From: Promicromonospora sukumoe
GTDB taxonomy: Bacteria > Actinomycetota > Actinomycetes > Actinomycetales > Cellulomonadaceae
Assembly (NCBI RefSeq): GCF_014137995.1
Contig: NZ_JACGWV010000001.1
Coordinates: 372,001 to 436,000, forward strand
Direction: 5' to 3'
DNA length: 64,000 nucleotides
The first letter of the stretch is position 1; each line of letters starts with the position of its first letter. This document shows, in pieces, positions 1-10,038 of this stretch. The translations under genes were made by a program, and so were the position numbers. The notes beneath the pieces were generated by a model. The model was given only the letters and a program-made list of their open reading frames with translations. It did no database searches and was not told the origin of the DNA.

Positions 1-165
1 GCCCTGACCGGCGACTACGCCCGCGACGTCACGGCGGGACGCGTGACACGCGACGGCGTGGCGGTGACCGAGGTGACGGTCCGCACGCCGCTGCCGGTCG
101 TGGGCCTGCTGGGCCCGGGCGGCACGCTCACGGTGCGCGGCCACGCCCTGGAGGAGGAAGGGTGA
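1..165 (+). CDS. TadE-family pilus protein, C-terminal part
   Basis: The window opens inside a gene; 54 codons remain before TGA at 163-165. The visible end carries alternating hydrophobic segments (VTVRTPLPVVGLLGPGG) and closes with an acidic EEEG tail. This is how TadE-like minor pilins of actinobacterial Flp/Tad systems end: a beta-rich domain after one N-terminal membrane helix. TadE proteins sit in the membrane and help assemble the Flp pilus. The next gene starts on GTGA overlapping this stop, so the two are translationally coupled. The N-terminus lies outside the window, so the family call rests on the tail and on the neighbour. Confidence 0.6.
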   Translation, partial: ALTGDYARDVTAGRVTRDGVAVTEVTVRTPLPVVGLLGPGGTLTVRGHALEEEG

Positions 166-737
166 GCCGACTGCGCCAGAGAGCCCGGGGAAGTGTTCAC
201 GCAGCCGAGGGGGTAACGCTGAGCGCGCACTGCTACGTCTCCGTTACCCCTCCCGCTGCGGTGGTTGTTCCCCGGGCCTCACCCGGGCGACCGCGCCGCG
301 CGGGTCGCAGCGGCGAGGAGGGCTCCGCCATGGTCGAGTTCCTCGGCGTCGCGCTGATCCTGCTGATCCCGCTGGTCTACCTCGTGGTCACGCTCGGCCG
401 CGTGCAGGCCGGCGCGTTCGCCGCCGAGGGCGCGGCGACGAGTGCCGTCCGAGCGCTGGTCACGGCCGAGTCGGCCGCGGCCGGGACCGCCCGGGCCGAC
501 GCCGCGGTGCGGATTGCCCTGACGGACCAGGGCTTCGCCGGCGACGAGGGCGCGCTCACCCTGGAGTGCTCGCAGTCCCCGTGCCTGACGCCGGGCGGTG
601 CCGTGGCCGCCGTCGTCCGCGTCGAGGTGCCCCTGCCCCTGCTGCCCGACGCCGTGCGCGGCTGGGTGCCGTTGTCCGTGCCGGTGGAGGCCTCGCGCAC
701 GGGAACTGTCGACGAGTACGCCGCCGTGCGGCCGTAG
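162..737 (+). CDS. TadE/TadG-like pseudopilin
   Basis: A 191-residue protein. Residues about 50-80 read EEGSAMVEFLGVALILLIPL and onward, a prepilin-like boundary (small residue, then hydrophobic helix with a conserved Glu) typical of TadE-like proteins. The rest is a small periplasmic beta domain with a Cys pair (CSQSPC). The GTG start at 162 is chosen because GAGGAGG lies 4-5 nt upstream and GTGA overlaps the previous stop. The first 48 residues are an odd, low-complexity leader. They contain an inverted repeat at DNA level (GGGGTAACG at 210-218, CGTTACCCC at 242-250). A GTG at 261 is a possible later start but has no ribosome site. Confidence 0.7.
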   Translation: MSRLRQRARGSVHAAEGVTLSAHCYVSVTPPAAVVVPRASPGRPRRAGRSGEEGSAMVEFLGVALILLIPLVYLVVTLGRVQAGAFAAEGAATSAVRALVTAESAAAGTARADAAVRIALTDQGFAGDEGALTLECSQSPCLTPGGAVAAVVRVEVPLPLLPDAVRGWVPLSVPVEASRTGTVDEYAAVRP

Positions 738-750
738 GCCCCAGGTCCGA

Positions 751-782
751 CGGCGGCCCGCACCCGAAGGTGCGAGCCGCCG
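751..782. terminator. Bidirectional terminator hairpin
   Basis: CGGCGGC (751-757) pairs with GCCGCCG (776-782), and an inner GCACC/GGTGC stem closes a CGAA loop. On the minus strand the loop reads TTCG, a very stable tetraloop. It lies between the convergent pilin gene (ends 737) and xylanase gene (ends 805) and can serve both. Confidence 0.75.
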
Positions 783-804
783 CCGTGCCGCGGGTGTCAG
801 ACCG

Positions 805-2254
<1,450 letters not shown>

Positions 2255-2340
2255 GTACCGCCTGAGGCCGTGACCAGCCACGTCAGGCCTGTCCACAGGC
2301 CCGCCGGGCCGGGTCCGCGCGGCCCGCGCACAATGGGCCG

Positions 2341-2883
2341 ATGAGCCCCGCCGACCCCTCCGCAGCGGGGCCCGCCGACCCCTCCGCCGCACCTCGGTCC
2401 CGGGCTGGGACGGCGGACCGGGAGCGGGCCGCGGACCGCGAGCAGGCAGCGGACCGGGAGAGCGGCCGGATCATGCTGCTCACCTCGGCCTTCGTCGCGT
2501 TCGCGCTGATGCTCGTCGCCGTCGTCGCCTCCGCGAGCGCGGTGCACCTGGACCGCAAGGCGCTCTACGACGTCGCGGACCTCGCCGCGGCGGACGCGGC
2601 CGACGCGATGTCCCCGGACTCCTTCTACGCGGGCGTGGGCGCCCCGGCCGACGGTGCCCCGCTCATCCTGTCCGACGCCGCCGTGCGGGCCGCCGTCGAG
2701 CGGTACCTCGCCGAGCACCCGCCCGGGCTGCCCGTGGCGGTCACCGGGGCGTCGTCGCCGGACGGCCGCTCGGCGCGGGTGACGCTCGCCGCGTTGTCCC
2801 GGCCGCCTCTGCTGCGCTGGTTCACCGACGCGTTCGGCGGCGGGGTCCCGCTCTCGGCGTCGTCGACGGCCCGCGCCTGGTGA
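2341..2883 (+). CDS. TadG-like pilus/secretion-associated membrane protein
   Basis: A 180-residue protein. An N-terminal tail with repeated ADRE units (residues 20-40) precedes one membrane helix (about 43-66, IMLLTSAFVAFALMLVAVVA). An extracytoplasmic domain follows, rich in Ala/Asp (YDVADLAAADAADAM). This matches the Rv3660c-neighbourhood TadG-like proteins that follow TadE genes in actinobacterial Flp loci, and it lies in the same direction as the TadE-like genes. CACAAT at 2329-2334 with 6 nt to the ATG suggests a leaderless start. Exact role in pilus assembly is unknown. Confidence 0.6.
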   Translation: MSPADPSAAGPADPSAAPRSRAGTADRERAADREQAADRESGRIMLLTSAFVAFALMLVAVVASASAVHLDRKALYDVADLAAADAADAMSPDSFYAGVGAPADGAPLILSDAAVRAAVERYLAEHPPGLPVAVTGASSPDGRSARVTLAALSRPPLLRWFTDAFGGGVPLSASSTARAW

Positions 2884-2938
2884 GGCGCACTAGGCCGTCC
2901 TTGGGAGCGGTGTCGGTGACCCGGGTTAGGTTGTGCCC

Positions 2939-3361
2939 ATGAGCGAGCACGGCACCGGCGCGCGGACCGGCGACGACCAGGGATCCACCGACCAGGGCGG
3001 CACCCGCCTGGAGCCGGACCAGGTCTTCGACCTCGCCCGCCAGGGTGCGGACGTGCTGCTGGACCTCGTGGACGCGGGCCTCCCGGTCGAGCTGGCCGAC
3101 CAGGCGGGCAACACGCTCCTGATGCTCGCCGCGTACCACGGTCACGCGGCCCTCACGGCGGGTCTCGCCGAGCGCGGGGCGGACGTGAACCGGCTGAACG
3201 GCAACCACCAGGCCCCGCTCGCGGGCGCCGTCTTCAAGAACGAGCCCGACGTGATCCGGGTGCTGGTCGAGCACGGCGCGGACCCGGATGCCGGTACGCC
3301 CAGCGCCCGCGCCACCGCGCAGATGTTCGGCCGCGAGCTGCCCGAACCGGGAGCTCGCTGA
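2939..3361 (+). CDS. Ankyrin repeat protein
   Basis: A 140-residue cytoplasmic protein. From about residue 30 it shows ankyrin helices: [20 protein letters not shown], then [20 protein letters not shown] and [20 protein letters not shown] with the ..[16 protein letters not shown] finish. That is about three to four repeats, a protein-binding scaffold. The start is ATG 2939 because TAGGTT (2927-2932) lies 6 nt ahead, the leaderless pattern seen widely here. An in-frame GTG at 2933 is less likely. Small ankyrin proteins of this type are common in Micrococcales; the partner is unknown. Confidence 0.85.
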   Translation: MSEHGTGARTGDDQGSTDQGGTRLEPDQVFDLARQGADVLLDLVDAGLPVELADQAGNTLLMLAAYHGHAALTAGLAERGADVNRLNGNHQAPLAGAVFKNEPDVIRVLVEHGADPDAGTPSARATAQMFGRELPEPGAR

Positions 3362-3429
3362 CCCGGACGGCCGCCGGTGCGAGATTTTCCGGCGTCGGGC
3401 ACCGGGATGCGCGGGTAACCTTGAACATC

Positions 3430-4539
3430 GTGGCCACCAACGACTTTCCCGCAGAGATCAAGGCGCTTCGCACGACCCTCGAGTCCATCGAGGCCGTGAG
3501 CGACCCCACCGCGCTCGAGGCGAAGATCGCCGAGCTGTCGGAGCAGGCGTCGGCGCCCAACCTGTGGGACGACCCGGAGGAGGGCCAGAAGGTCACCTCC
3601 GCGCTGTCGGCGGCCCAGGCGGAGCTCAGCCGCGTGGAGAAGCTCGGCGCGCGCATCGACGACGTCGAGACCCTCGTGGAGCTCGGCAACGAGATGGACG
3701 ACGCCGACTCGCTGACCGAGGCCGAGGAAGAGGTCGCCAAGATCCGCAAGGACCTCGCGGCCCTCGAGGTGCGGACCCTGCTGAACGGCGAGTACGACTC
3801 CCGCGAGGCCGTCGTGACGATCCGCGCGGGCGCCGGTGGCGTGGACGCCGCCGACTTCGCCGAGATGCTCATGCGCATGTACCTGCGCTGGGCCGAGCGG
3901 CACGGCTACCCCACCAAGGTGGGCGACACGTCGTACGCGGAGGAGGCGGGCCTCAAGTCCGCGACCTTCGAGGTCAACGTGCCCTACGCCTTCGGCAACC
4001 TGTCCGTCGAGGCGGGCACGCACCGCCTGGTGCGCATCTCGCCGTTCGACAACCAGGGCCGCCGCCAGACGTCGTTCGCCGCCGTCGAGGTGATCCCGCT
4101 CATCGAGCAGACCGACCACATCGACATCCCGGACTCCGAGCTCAAGATCGACGTGTACCGCTCCTCGGGCCCGGGTGGTCAGTCGGTCAACACGACCGAC
4201 TCCGCCGTCCGCATGACGCACATCCCCACGGGCGTCGTCGTCGCGATGCAGAACGAGAAGTCGCAGATCCAGAACCGCGCCGCCGCGTACCGCGTGCTCC
4301 AGTCGCGCCTGCTCCTGCTCCGCAAGGCGGAGGAGGCCGCGAAGAAGAAGGAGATGGCCGGCGACATCAAGGCGAGCTGGGGCGACCAGATGCGCTCCTA
4401 CGTGCTCCAGCCCTACCAGATGGTCAAGGACCTGCGCACCGAGCACGAGTCGGGCAACCCGCAGGCCGTGTTCGACGGCGCCATCGACGAGTTCATCGAG
4501 GCCGGCATCCGCTGGCGCCGCGGCGGCTCGGGGAACTGA
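3430..4539 (+). CDS. prfB: Peptide chain release factor 2 (RF2)
   Basis: A 369-residue class I release factor that reads UGA and UAA. The anticodon-like SPF tripeptide is in [15 protein letters not shown], and the GGQ motif that triggers peptidyl-tRNA hydrolysis is in [17 protein letters not shown]. The first residues, [13 protein letters not shown], are as in actinobacterial RF2. The GTG at 3430 is chosen over TTG at 3421 because TAACCT (3416-3421) overlaps that TTG and gives an 8-nt leaderless spacing. No in-frame UGA occurs near codon 25, so the autoregulatory frameshift known from E. coli is absent here. Confidence 0.97.
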   Translation: MATNDFPAEIKALRTTLESIEAVSDPTALEAKIAELSEQASAPNLWDDPEEGQKVTSALSAAQAELSRVEKLGARIDDVETLVELGNEMDDADSLTEAEEEVAKIRKDLAALEVRTLLNGEYDSREAVVTIRAGAGGVDAADFAEMLMRMYLRWAERHGYPTKVGDTSYAEEAGLKSATFEVNVPYAFGNLSVEAGTHRLVRISPFDNQGRRQTSFAAVEVIPLIEQTDHIDIPDSELKIDVYRSSGPGGQSVNTTDSAVRMTHIPTGVVVAMQNEKSQIQNRAAAYRVLQSRLLLLRKAEEAAKKKEMAGDIKASWGDQMRSYVLQPYQMVKDLRTEHESGNPQAVFDGAIDEFIEAGIRWRRGGSGN

Positions 4540-4587
4540 CGGCGGGCGGCCAGGACGGCCGCCCGCTCTGGTCCGGGCCGGCGCGCG

Positions 4588-5631
4588 TCAGGCGTGCGGC
4601 ACGATGACCGCCCGCCCGGAGAGCTGTCCTGACTCCAGCTTCCGGTACGCCTCGTCAAAGCGGTCGAGCGGGTAGCGCTCGACGTCGGGCACGATCTGCC
4701 CCGCCCGGTACATCGCGACGACCTCGTAGAGCTCCTCGATCGTGCCCCAGTAGGTGTTGGTGGTCTCGGCCTCGTACGGGTTGGTGAAGAAGCTCCACTC
4801 GGTCACGCCGCCCGCGATCCCGACCACCGTGAGCCGCCCCCGCTGCGCCAGGCACGCCTGCGCCGTCCTGATCGTGGGCGCGGCGCCCACCAGGTCGAAG
4901 GCGGCGTCGACGCCGCGGCCGCCGGTGATCTCGCGGATCGCTTCCACCTGGTCCGGCCCGCCCGGTACGGTGACGGCGCCGTTGGCGGCCGCGCGGTCCA
5001 TGGCGTCCTGCTTCATGTCCGTGGCGATCACGGTGGCGCCGGTGAGCGCCGTCAGGATCTGCACGGCCACCTGCCCCAGCCCGCCCAGGCCCACGACCAG
5101 CGCGAACTTGCCGCCGCCCGCCAGCTTCGGCAGCGACAGCTTGATCGCGTGGTAGGGCGTGAGGCCGGCGTCGGCCAGGGGAGCGGCCGCCACCGGGTCG
5201 GCGTCGCCCAGCGGCACCAGGTTGCGCGCGGGGGTCACCATGTACTCCGCCATGCCGCCGTCGCGGCCGATCCCCGTGGCCGCCCACGGCATGGTCGCCG
5301 CGTTCTCGCAGTAGGTGTCCTGCCCGCGGGAGCAGGCCTTGCAGTGCCCGCAGCCGTTGGGCCCGTACACGAGGAACGCGTCGCCCTTCGAGAACCCGGT
5401 GACGCCCGGCCCCAGCTCCTCGATCCACCCGGAGGCCTCGTGGCCCAGCACGAACGGCGGCGCGAAGGAGCCCGGCTGCCCCTCGGCGAACTCCTTGTAC
5501 AGCGCGACGTCGGAGTGGCACGCCCCGGAGCCGGCGATCTTCAGCAGCACCTCGCCCGGGCCGGGGCTCGGCCGCTCCACCTCCCTGAGGGTCGGGAAGG
5601 TCTGGAACTTCTCGAACACGACAGCACGCAT
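4588..5631 (-). CDS. Zinc-dependent alcohol dehydrogenase
   Basis: A 347-residue medium-chain dehydrogenase/reductase that oxidises alcohols with NAD(P). Catalytic zinc ligands lie in GACHSD and GHEASG. The structural zinc lobe is [15 protein letters not shown], and the Rossmann motif is VGLGGLGQ. Overall it resembles the NAD-dependent ADH-A type of Rhodococcus and Streptomyces. ATG at 5629-5631 follows CAGGAG at good spacing; the open frame continues upstream to 5814 but that part is arginine/proline-rich and noncoding in look. It is divergent from ftsE and apparently a single-gene unit. Substrate is not evident. Confidence 0.9.
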   Translation of the reverse strand: MRAVVFEKFQTFPTLREVERPSPGPGEVLLKIAGSGACHSDVALYKEFAEGQPGSFAPPFVLGHEASGWIEELGPGVTGFSKGDAFLVYGPNGCGHCKACSRGQDTYCENAATMPWAATGIGRDGGMAEYMVTPARNLVPLGDADPVAAAPLADAGLTPYHAIKLSLPKLAGGGKFALVVGLGGLGQVAVQILTALTGATVIATDMKQDAMDRAAANGAVTVPGGPDQVEAIREITGGRGVDAAFDLVGAAPTIRTAQACLAQRGRLTVVGIAGGVTEWSFFTNPYEAETTNTYWGTIEELYEVVAMYRAGQIVPDVERYPLDRFDEAYRKLESGQLSGRAVIVPHA

Positions 5632-5828
5632 CAGCTCACGCTCCTGTTGCCGGGGGCCGGTTCCTCCATGAGAACCCATCGGCCCGGGACCGGCACGGGG
5701 ACGTGCGCGGCAGTTTGCCGTTTCCGAGTGATTTGCATGGATTTTGCGCGCACCGAGCGCGTACGGGGTGGGTCTCGTCGGCGTGTCTGCCCGACACGCC
5801 ACGGGATGTGCCACCTAGGGTCGGGCTC

Positions 5829-6605
5829 GTGATCAGGTTCGAGAACGTGTCGAAGGTCTATGCGCGCGGCGCTCGGCCTGCCCTCGACCAGGTCTCCGTG
5901 GACGTCGAGCGTGGCGAGTTCGTGTTCCTCGTGGGGGCCTCGGGCTCGGGCAAGTCGACGTTCCTCTCCCTCGTGCTGCGCGAGCAGCGGCCCACCCGCG
6001 GCCGCGTCTACGTGGCGGGGCGCGACGTCGCCAACCTCTCCGGCTGGCGCGTGCCCACCCTGCGCCGCCAGCTCGGCGTGGTGTTCCAGGACTTCCGGCT
6101 GCTGCAGAACAAGACCGTCCACGAGAACGTGGCGTTCGCGCTCCAGGTGATCGGCAAGCCGCGGCACGTCATCCGCGACACCGTGCCCGAGGTGCTCGAC
6201 ATGGTCGGCCTCGCGGGCAAGGGCAAGCGGATGCCGACCGAGCTCTCCGGCGGTGAGCAGCAGCGCGCCGCGATCGCGCGCGCCATCGTCAACCGGCCGC
6301 AGATCCTGCTGGCCGACGAGCCGACCGGAAACCTCGACCCCACCACCTCGCTGGGCATCATGCGCCTGCTGGACCGCATCAACCGCACCGGGACCACCGT
6401 CGTCATGGCCACGCACGACGACGAGATCGTCAACGAGATGCGCCGCCGCGTCGTCGAGCTCTCGGACGGCGTCGTCATCCGCGACGAGGCGCGTGGCGGC
6501 TACGGCGAGCGGGAGGCGATCCTGCCCGACGTCGGAGCCTCGCCCGTGCTCGACGCCCCCGGCAGTGGAACCCGCGCGCCCGTCCAGACGGTGCGGGGGT
6601 CCTGA
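5829..6605 (+). CDS. ftsE: Cell division ATP-binding protein FtsE
   Basis: A 258-residue ABC ATPase. Walker A is GASGSGKST, the signature LSGGEQQR and Walker B ILLADEPT with the D-loop GNLDP; a switch His lies in MATHDDEIV. With FtsX it forms the membrane complex that activates peptidoglycan hydrolases at the septum. GTG at 5829 follows TAGGGT (5816-5821) by 7 nt, so the operon is probably leaderless. The C-terminal 35 residues beyond the ATPase are a variable tail. ftsX starts 2 nt downstream. Confidence 0.97.
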   Translation: MIRFENVSKVYARGARPALDQVSVDVERGEFVFLVGASGSGKSTFLSLVLREQRPTRGRVYVAGRDVANLSGWRVPTLRRQLGVVFQDFRLLQNKTVHENVAFALQVIGKPRHVIRDTVPEVLDMVGLAGKGKRMPTELSGGEQQRAAIARAIVNRPQILLADEPTGNLDPTTSLGIMRLLDRINRTGTTVVMATHDDEIVNEMRRRVVELSDGVVIRDEARGGYGEREAILPDVGASPVLDAPGSGTRAPVQTVRGS

Positions 6606-6607
6606 CC

Positions 6608-7519
6608 GTGCGCTTCCAGTTCGTGCTCGGCGAGGTCTTCAGCGGCCTGCGCCGGAACACCACCATGGTCGTGGCCGTTGTGCTCGTGACCTTCGTGTCG
6701 CTGACCTTCGTGGGTGCCGCGGCCCTGCTCCAGGCGCAGATCGGCAAGCTCAAGGACGACTGGTACGACCTCGTCGAGGTCTCCGTGTTCCTCTGCCCGG
6801 AGGGCTCGGTGTCGCCCACCTGCGCCACGGGCGAGGCCACGGACGGCCAGATCGACGCGGTGCGCCAGGTCATCGACACCGAGCTGTCCAGCCAGGTCAG
6901 CAAGGTCTACTTCGAGTCGAAGCAGCAGGCGTTCGACGCCTTCAGCGAGCGCTACCCCGACGGCTACCAGGGCACGCAGCTCACCGCCGACGACATGCAG
7001 GCCTCCTTGCGGCTCAAACTGACCGACGCCGAGCAGTTCGCCGTCGTCAGCGACGTCCTGTCCGGGCGCGACGGCGTGGAGATTGTCGAGGACCAGCGGG
7101 CCGTCTTCGAGCCGCTGTTCCGCACGCTCAACGTCGCCACCCTGCTCGCGGCCGGGCTGGCCGGCGTCATGCTCCTGGCCGCGGTGCTGCTGATCACCAC
7201 CACGATCAGACTCAGCGCCGTCTCGCGGCGCAAGGAGACCGAGATCATGCGCCTGGTGGGCGCCTCCAACCTGTTCATCCAGCTCCCGTTCCTGCTGGAG
7301 GGCGCGCTCGCCGCCGTGCTGGGCTCGCTGCTCGCCGGGGGAGGACTGTGGCTCGCCGTGCGGTTCATGGTCAGCGACTGGCTGGAACGGTCCGTCGACT
7401 GGGTCGCCTACGTCTCGGAGGTCGACGTGTTCCGCGTCGCGCCGCTGCTCGTCGTCGTGGCGGTCGCGCTCGCCGCCCTCTCGTCCTTCTTCACGCTGAA
7501 CCGGTACACGAGGATCTGA
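6608..7519 (+). CDS. ftsX: Cell division protein FtsX
   Basis: A 303-residue integral membrane protein. One helix near the N-terminus (about 20-42) is followed by a large extracellular loop with a Cys pair (CPEGSVSPTC), then three helices (about 175-300) with the FtsX domain. The loop is where coiled-coil hydrolase partners bind in this family. The gene begins 2 nt after ftsE and its TGA overlaps the ATG of the M23 hydrolase gene, so all three are co-translated. This three-gene order supports a dedicated FtsEX-hydrolase module. Confidence 0.96.
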   Translation: MRFQFVLGEVFSGLRRNTTMVVAVVLVTFVSLTFVGAAALLQAQIGKLKDDWYDLVEVSVFLCPEGSVSPTCATGEATDGQIDAVRQVIDTELSSQVSKVYFESKQQAFDAFSERYPDGYQGTQLTADDMQASLRLKLTDAEQFAVVSDVLSGRDGVEIVEDQRAVFEPLFRTLNVATLLAAGLAGVMLLAAVLLITTTIRLSAVSRRKETEIMRLVGASNLFIQLPFLLEGALAAVLGSLLAGGGLWLAVRFMVSDWLERSVDWVAYVSEVDVFRVAPLLVVVAVALAALSSFFTLNRYTRI

Positions 7520-8895
7520 TGCCCACTCCCCGAAACCTCCAGCCCAGGGTCTCCGTCCGCGGCACCGTCGCCGCGGCGCTCGCGGTCGTGCTCCTGCTCG
7601 GGGGCTCGTCCGCCGTCCAGGCCGACGACCTCGACGACCGCCGGGCCGCCGCGGAGCGGCAGCAGGCGGCCAAGGAGAAGGAGCGCGAGAGCCTCGAGTC
7701 CGAGCTGGAGCACACGGACACCCAGCTCGCGGACGCGGTGCTGGAGCTGGACCAGGTCGAGGGCCGGCTGCCGGTGGCGGAGGCGGAGCTCGCGGTGGCC
7801 GAGGCCGAGCTGCAGCGGGCCGAGCGGGAGGCCGCGATCCTGGCCCAGCGGCTCGCCGACGCCCAGCTCGAGGAGGCGCAGGTCACCCAGAAGCTCCAGG
7901 ACGGCTCCGGCAAGGTCGACGCCGCGCGCGGCGACATCGCGCAGATGGCCCGGGAGGAGTTCCGGGGGTCCGGCAGCAACTCGACCATCGGGCTGGTGAC
8001 GGGTGCCCAGAGCACCGAGGAGTTCATCGACGGGTACTCGGTGTCGTCGTCGGCCGCGCGCATCCGGGCGCGCACGCTCGCCGAGCTGCAGGACGCCGAG
8101 GCGACGGCGCGCAACCTCCAGGCGCGGCTGACCGCCATCCGCGAGGTCGTCACGGAGCTCAAGCGGCTCGCCGACGAGAACGTGGAGTCCAAGGAGGCGG
8201 CCAAGCAGGCCGCCGTCGAGCGCAAGGCCGAGATCGAGCGGCTCATCGCGGAGCAGGAGCGGCTCAAGGCGCGCATCGAGCGGCGCAAGGATGCCGCCCT
8301 GGAGAGCATGCAGTCGAACGAGCAGGAGCTCAGCTCCATCGAGTCCGACCTGAAGTCGATCATCCGCAAGCAGCAGGAGCGGGACGAGCGACTGGCCCAG
8401 CAGCAGGACGACCGGGGCTCCTCGGGCGGCTCCTCCGGTGGTGGCGGCTCGTCGGGCGGCGAGGGCGGTGGCGGCAACAGCGGCGCCGGGACCATGTCGT
8501 TCCTCAGCTACCCGACGGCGAACCCGTTCATCACCTCGCCGTACGGCATGCGCTTCCACCCGGTGCTGAACTACTCCCGCCTGCACGCCGGCACCGACTT
8601 CCGCGCCTACTGCGGCACGCCGATCCTGGCCGCCGCCGACGGCACCGTGCTGTACGCGCGCACCCTGGCCGGCCTGGGCAACCAGGTGCTGATCGACCAC
8701 GGCTACTCGTCGAGCGGGTCCAGCGTGATGAGCAGCTCGAACCACCTGACGTCGTTCGCCGTCTCGGCGGGGCAGCGGGTCTCGCGCGGCCAGCTCATCG
8801 GCTACTCGGGCACCACGGGCACGTCCACGGCGTGCCACCTGCACTTCGAGCTCTACATCAACGGCTCGACCGTCGACCCGATGACCTGGCTCTAA
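7519..8895 (+). CDS. FtsEX-linked coiled-coil M23 peptidoglycan hydrolase
   Basis: A 458-residue secreted protein. It has a signal peptide (about 1-36, ending AVQADD), a long charged coiled coil (about 40-300), a Ser/Gly linker (about 303-325) and a C-terminal M23/LytM domain. The zinc ligands look complete: HAGTD (HxxxD) and CHLHFEL (HxH). It may therefore be a working endopeptidase rather than a pure amidase activator like EnvC. The coiled coil is the expected contact for the FtsX loop. ATG at 7519 overlaps the ftsX stop (TGATG). Confidence 0.9.
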   Translation: MPTPRNLQPRVSVRGTVAAALAVVLLLGGSSAVQADDLDDRRAAAERQQAAKEKERESLESELEHTDTQLADAVLELDQVEGRLPVAEAELAVAEAELQRAEREAAILAQRLADAQLEEAQVTQKLQDGSGKVDAARGDIAQMAREEFRGSGSNSTIGLVTGAQSTEEFIDGYSVSSSAARIRARTLAELQDAEATARNLQARLTAIREVVTELKRLADENVESKEAAKQAAVERKAEIERLIAEQERLKARIERRKDAALESMQSNEQELSSIESDLKSIIRKQQERDERLAQQQDDRGSSGGSSGGGGSSGGEGGGGNSGAGTMSFLSYPTANPFITSPYGMRFHPVLNYSRLHAGTDFRAYCGTPILAAADGTVLYARTLAGLGNQVLIDHGYSSSGSSVMSSSNHLTSFAVSAGQRVSRGQLIGYSGTTGTSTACHLHFELYINGSTVDPMTWL

Positions 8896-8922
8896 AAGCC
8901 TGGTCCCGCTGGACCGGGCGCG

Positions 8923-8928
8923 TAAACT
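8923..8928 (+). promoter_or_regulatory. Putative smpB -10 box
   Basis: TAAACT at 8923-8928 follows a short GGTCC/GGACC hairpin (8902-8915) that may end the ftsEX operon. It would give smpB a roughly 50-nt leader carrying the strong GGAGGG ribosome site. No convincing -35 is visible. Confidence 0.4.
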
Positions 8929-8985
8929 GGGACGTCGCGCCACCCGCAGCGGGTTCCGCGCGCTCGCAGAACCCGGAGGGAGACC

Positions 8986-9468
8986 ATGGCCAAGAAGAAC
9001 GTCGATGATCCGCGCAAGATCGTGGCGAACAACAAGAAGGCCCGTCACGACTACGTGATCGAGGACGTCTTCGAGGCCGGGCTGGTGCTGTCCGGGACCG
9101 AGGTCAAGGCGCTCCGGATGGGCCGTGCGTCCCTGACGGACGGCTACGCCAACATCGACCGTGGCGAGGCCTGGCTCGAGAACGTGCACATCCCCGCCTA
9201 CTTCCAGGGCACGTGGAACAACCACGCGCCGCGGCGCCGGCGCAAGCTGCTGCTGCACCGCGAGGAGATCGCGCGCCTGGAGTCGAAGTCCCGGGAGAAG
9301 GGGCACACCCTCATCCCGCTGTCGCTGTACTTCCTGGACGGCCGCGCCAAGGTAGAGATCGCCCTGGCCCGAGGCAAGAAGGAGTACGACAAGCGCCAGA
9401 CGCTGCGCGAGCAGCAGGACATGCGGGAGGCGCAGCGGGCGATACGGCAGAAGGAGATGCTCAGCTAG
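8986..9468 (+). CDS. smpB: SsrA-binding protein SmpB
   Basis: A 160-residue RNA-binding protein that carries tmRNA to stalled ribosomes in trans-translation. It contains the conserved core ([20 protein letters not shown] and [18 protein letters not shown]), the LHREEI segment, and the basic tail [14 protein letters not shown] that mimics the missing tRNA anticodon arm. The ATG is preceded by CGGAGGGAGACC. The tmRNA gene follows directly at 9605, as in many actinobacteria. Confidence 0.97.
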   Translation: MAKKNVDDPRKIVANNKKARHDYVIEDVFEAGLVLSGTEVKALRMGRASLTDGYANIDRGEAWLENVHIPAYFQGTWNNHAPRRRRKLLLHREEIARLESKSREKGHTLIPLSLYFLDGRAKVEIALARGKKEYDKRQTLREQQDMREAQRAIRQKEMLS

Positions 9469-9604
9469 GTCTGAGCCGCCCGTCGGCCCTTGTCCGGCTG
9501 TTACGGAAATAACGTTCCCGAACGGGGCGTTGATCAACTACGCTGGAGATGTTCCGCACGGGCCTGGCCCGGACGGGACGAGCAGGACGATTGACAACAC
9601 CATA

Positions 9605-9972
9605 GGGGCTGATCGGTTTCGACGGTGGTCGTACTTCGAGGAGAAGCGGGCCGAGGATGCAGGCTTATCTCGTAAACGATGCCTGTAAACCAATAGTTGC
9701 CGATAACTCGCGCAACGAGTTCGCCCTCGCCGCCTGAGCGAGCCCGAACTCCGTCGGCCTGGGAGACGCTTCCGTCCCAGTAGCCGGCGTCATCTAGGAA
9801 GCCTCTGCTCGTAGCTCTCGTCATCGGGGCTACGGGAACACTTAGATGGCTGGGCCTGTCCGCGAACGTGTCTGCGCGAGCGCGGGGGCCGAGAAAATCC
9901 ATAGCAGACTGCGCCCGGAGAAGTCCTCGAAAAGCGATACCGGACCCGGGTTCGATTCCCGGCAGCTCCACC
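9605..9972 (+). ncRNA. ssrA: Transfer-messenger RNA (tmRNA)
   Basis: The 5' end GGGGCTG (9605-9611) pairs with CAGCTCC (9963-9969) to form the tRNA-like acceptor. A T-arm with TTCGATTCC lies near 9950. The tag frame starts at GCC 9699 and reads ADNSRNEFALAA, then TGA at 9735-9737. The ALAA end is the usual proteolysis signal. The encoded 3' end is ACC followed by C, so the last A of CCA must be added after transcription. The one-piece layout and smpB neighbour support the call. Confidence 0.97.
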
Positions 9973-9976
9973 CTCC

Positions 9977-10016
9977 ACGAAGCGAGGCGCACCCCACGGG
10001 GTGCGCCTCGCTTCGT
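9977..10016. terminator. tmRNA terminator, 18-bp stem
   Basis: A perfect 18-bp inverted repeat (9977-9994 with 9999-10016) with loop CACG directly follows the tmRNA. The MFS gene on the other strand ends at 10039, so the hairpin can stop transcription from both sides. Confidence 0.85.
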
Positions 10017-10038
10017 CATGTCCGGGTCGCGGTCTTCC

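Noticed and set aside
3430..3520. Programmed +1 frameshift in prfB
   Set aside because: The frame is open with no UGA near codon 25, so the known autoregulatory frameshift is absent.
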